DNA of 64,000 nt from Pantoea eucalypti. Its GTDB lineage: Bacteria; Pseudomonadota; Gammaproteobacteria; Enterobacterales; Enterobacteriaceae. Of this stretch, positions 63,742 to 64,000 are shown in pieces. The stretch covers positions 2,418,001 to 2,482,000 of the forward strand of contig NZ_CP045720.1 in the NCBI RefSeq assembly GCF_009646115.1, read 5' to 3'. Position 1 is the first letter of the stretch. The number at the start of each line of letters is the position of its first letter. Both the position numbers and the translations under genes were made by a program. The notes under the pieces are model-generated. The model saw only the letters and a list, made by a program, of their open reading frames with translations, ran no database searches and was not told the DNA's origin.

Positions 63742-64000
63742 TTAAGCATTGTCATTCTTCAGTGACGGCAGCTTAGAAACCAGACGCAGCGAAACGGTCA
63801 GGCCTTCCAGCTGATAGTGCGGACGCAGGAAGAACTTCGCAGCGTAATAGCCTGGGTTATCTTCCTGCTCTTCCACATTCACCTCGGCAGCGGCCAGCGG
63901 CTTGCGGGACTTGGTCTCCTGCGAGGAGTTAGCCGGATCGCCATCGACGTAGTTCATCACCCAGTCGTTCAGCCAGCGTTCCATCTCGTCGCGCTCGCGG
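63742..64000 (-). CDS. tssC: TssC sheath protein, C-terminal end (runs off right edge)
   Basis: The last 86 codons of TssC: EMERWLNDWVMNYVDGDPANSSQETKSRKPLAAAEVNVEEQEDNPGYYAAKF then FFLRPHYQLEGLTVSLRLVSKLPS. This C-terminal part is the conserved gp18-like handshake of the contractile sheath. The bases to 64000 continue the frame without interruption. Confidence 0.95.
   Translation of the reverse strand, partial: RERDEMERWLNDWVMNYVDGDPANSSQETKSRKPLAAAEVNVEEQEDNPGYYAAKFFLRPHYQLEGLTVSLRLVSKLPSLKNDNA

Overview
The window is a 64-kb slice of a type VI secretion system (T6SS) locus from an enterobacterium. Gene order, the mixed composition (GC-rich vgrG/tss genes beside AT-rich cargo) and the way effector genes follow hcp and vgrG point to Pantoea or Erwinia; I cannot name the species. 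Every gene I can support lies on the minus strand, so transcription runs from high to low coordinates.

Region 1 (64000 to 46749, structural block): the end of tssC, a small membrane ORF, hcp, then an hcp-linked effector island (59299-62613) holding a membrane-active effector candidate with a two-helix immunity candidate, the wreck of a Tae4 amidase coupled to an intact Tai4 immunity gene, a small exported protein and two tandem LprI-like (DUF1311) exported proteins. Next come tagH (FHA), pppA (PP2C phosphatase), an exported protein of unknown family, tagJ/impE, tssE, tssF, tssG, tssH/clpV and ppkA, mostly overlapping or tightly spaced. PpkA, PppA and TagH form the post-translational phosphorylation switch. 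tssB, tssA, tssJKLM and tssK must lie outside the window.

Region 2 (46732 to 1, vgrG-linked effector island): a 46-kb archive of spike-effector modules in the usual order vgrG, adaptor (Eag/DUF1795 or DUF2169), PAAR- or Rhs-carrying effector, immunity gene. From right to left: (a) vgrG with a 2-nt deletion, eag, PAAR-Rhs with a C-terminal nuclease-like tip, Imm22-like immunity; (b) intact vgrG, long eag, PAAR-ADP-ribosyltransferase, ADP-ribosylglycohydrolase immunity (Tre1/Tri1-like); (c) a broken vgrG with toxin and immunity debris; (d) a second intact vgrG and long eag, nearly identical to (b), whose PAAR protein carries a Tse6-like tip, with a Tsi6-like immunity gene; (e) an IS1-family remnant and another broken vgrG, then DUF2169, a DUF4150-lipase and two ankyrin lipoproteins; (f) a PAAR-less Rhs with a ParB-like tip, SUKH-like immunity, and an orphan Rhs tip plus immunity; (g) a vgrG with a C-terminal GH73 glucosaminidase now split by a frameshift, two exported immunity candidates, eag, and a broken PAAR-Rhs gene running off the left edge.

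The main theme is modular exchange and decay. Long repeats (vgrG, eag, PAAR N-terminus, Rhs core) alternate with unrelated toxin tips and immunity genes. Only two of six vgrG copies are intact end to end as evident T6SS spikes with complete cargo; two broken copies share the same 131-bp deletion. Immunity genes outlast their toxins at several places.
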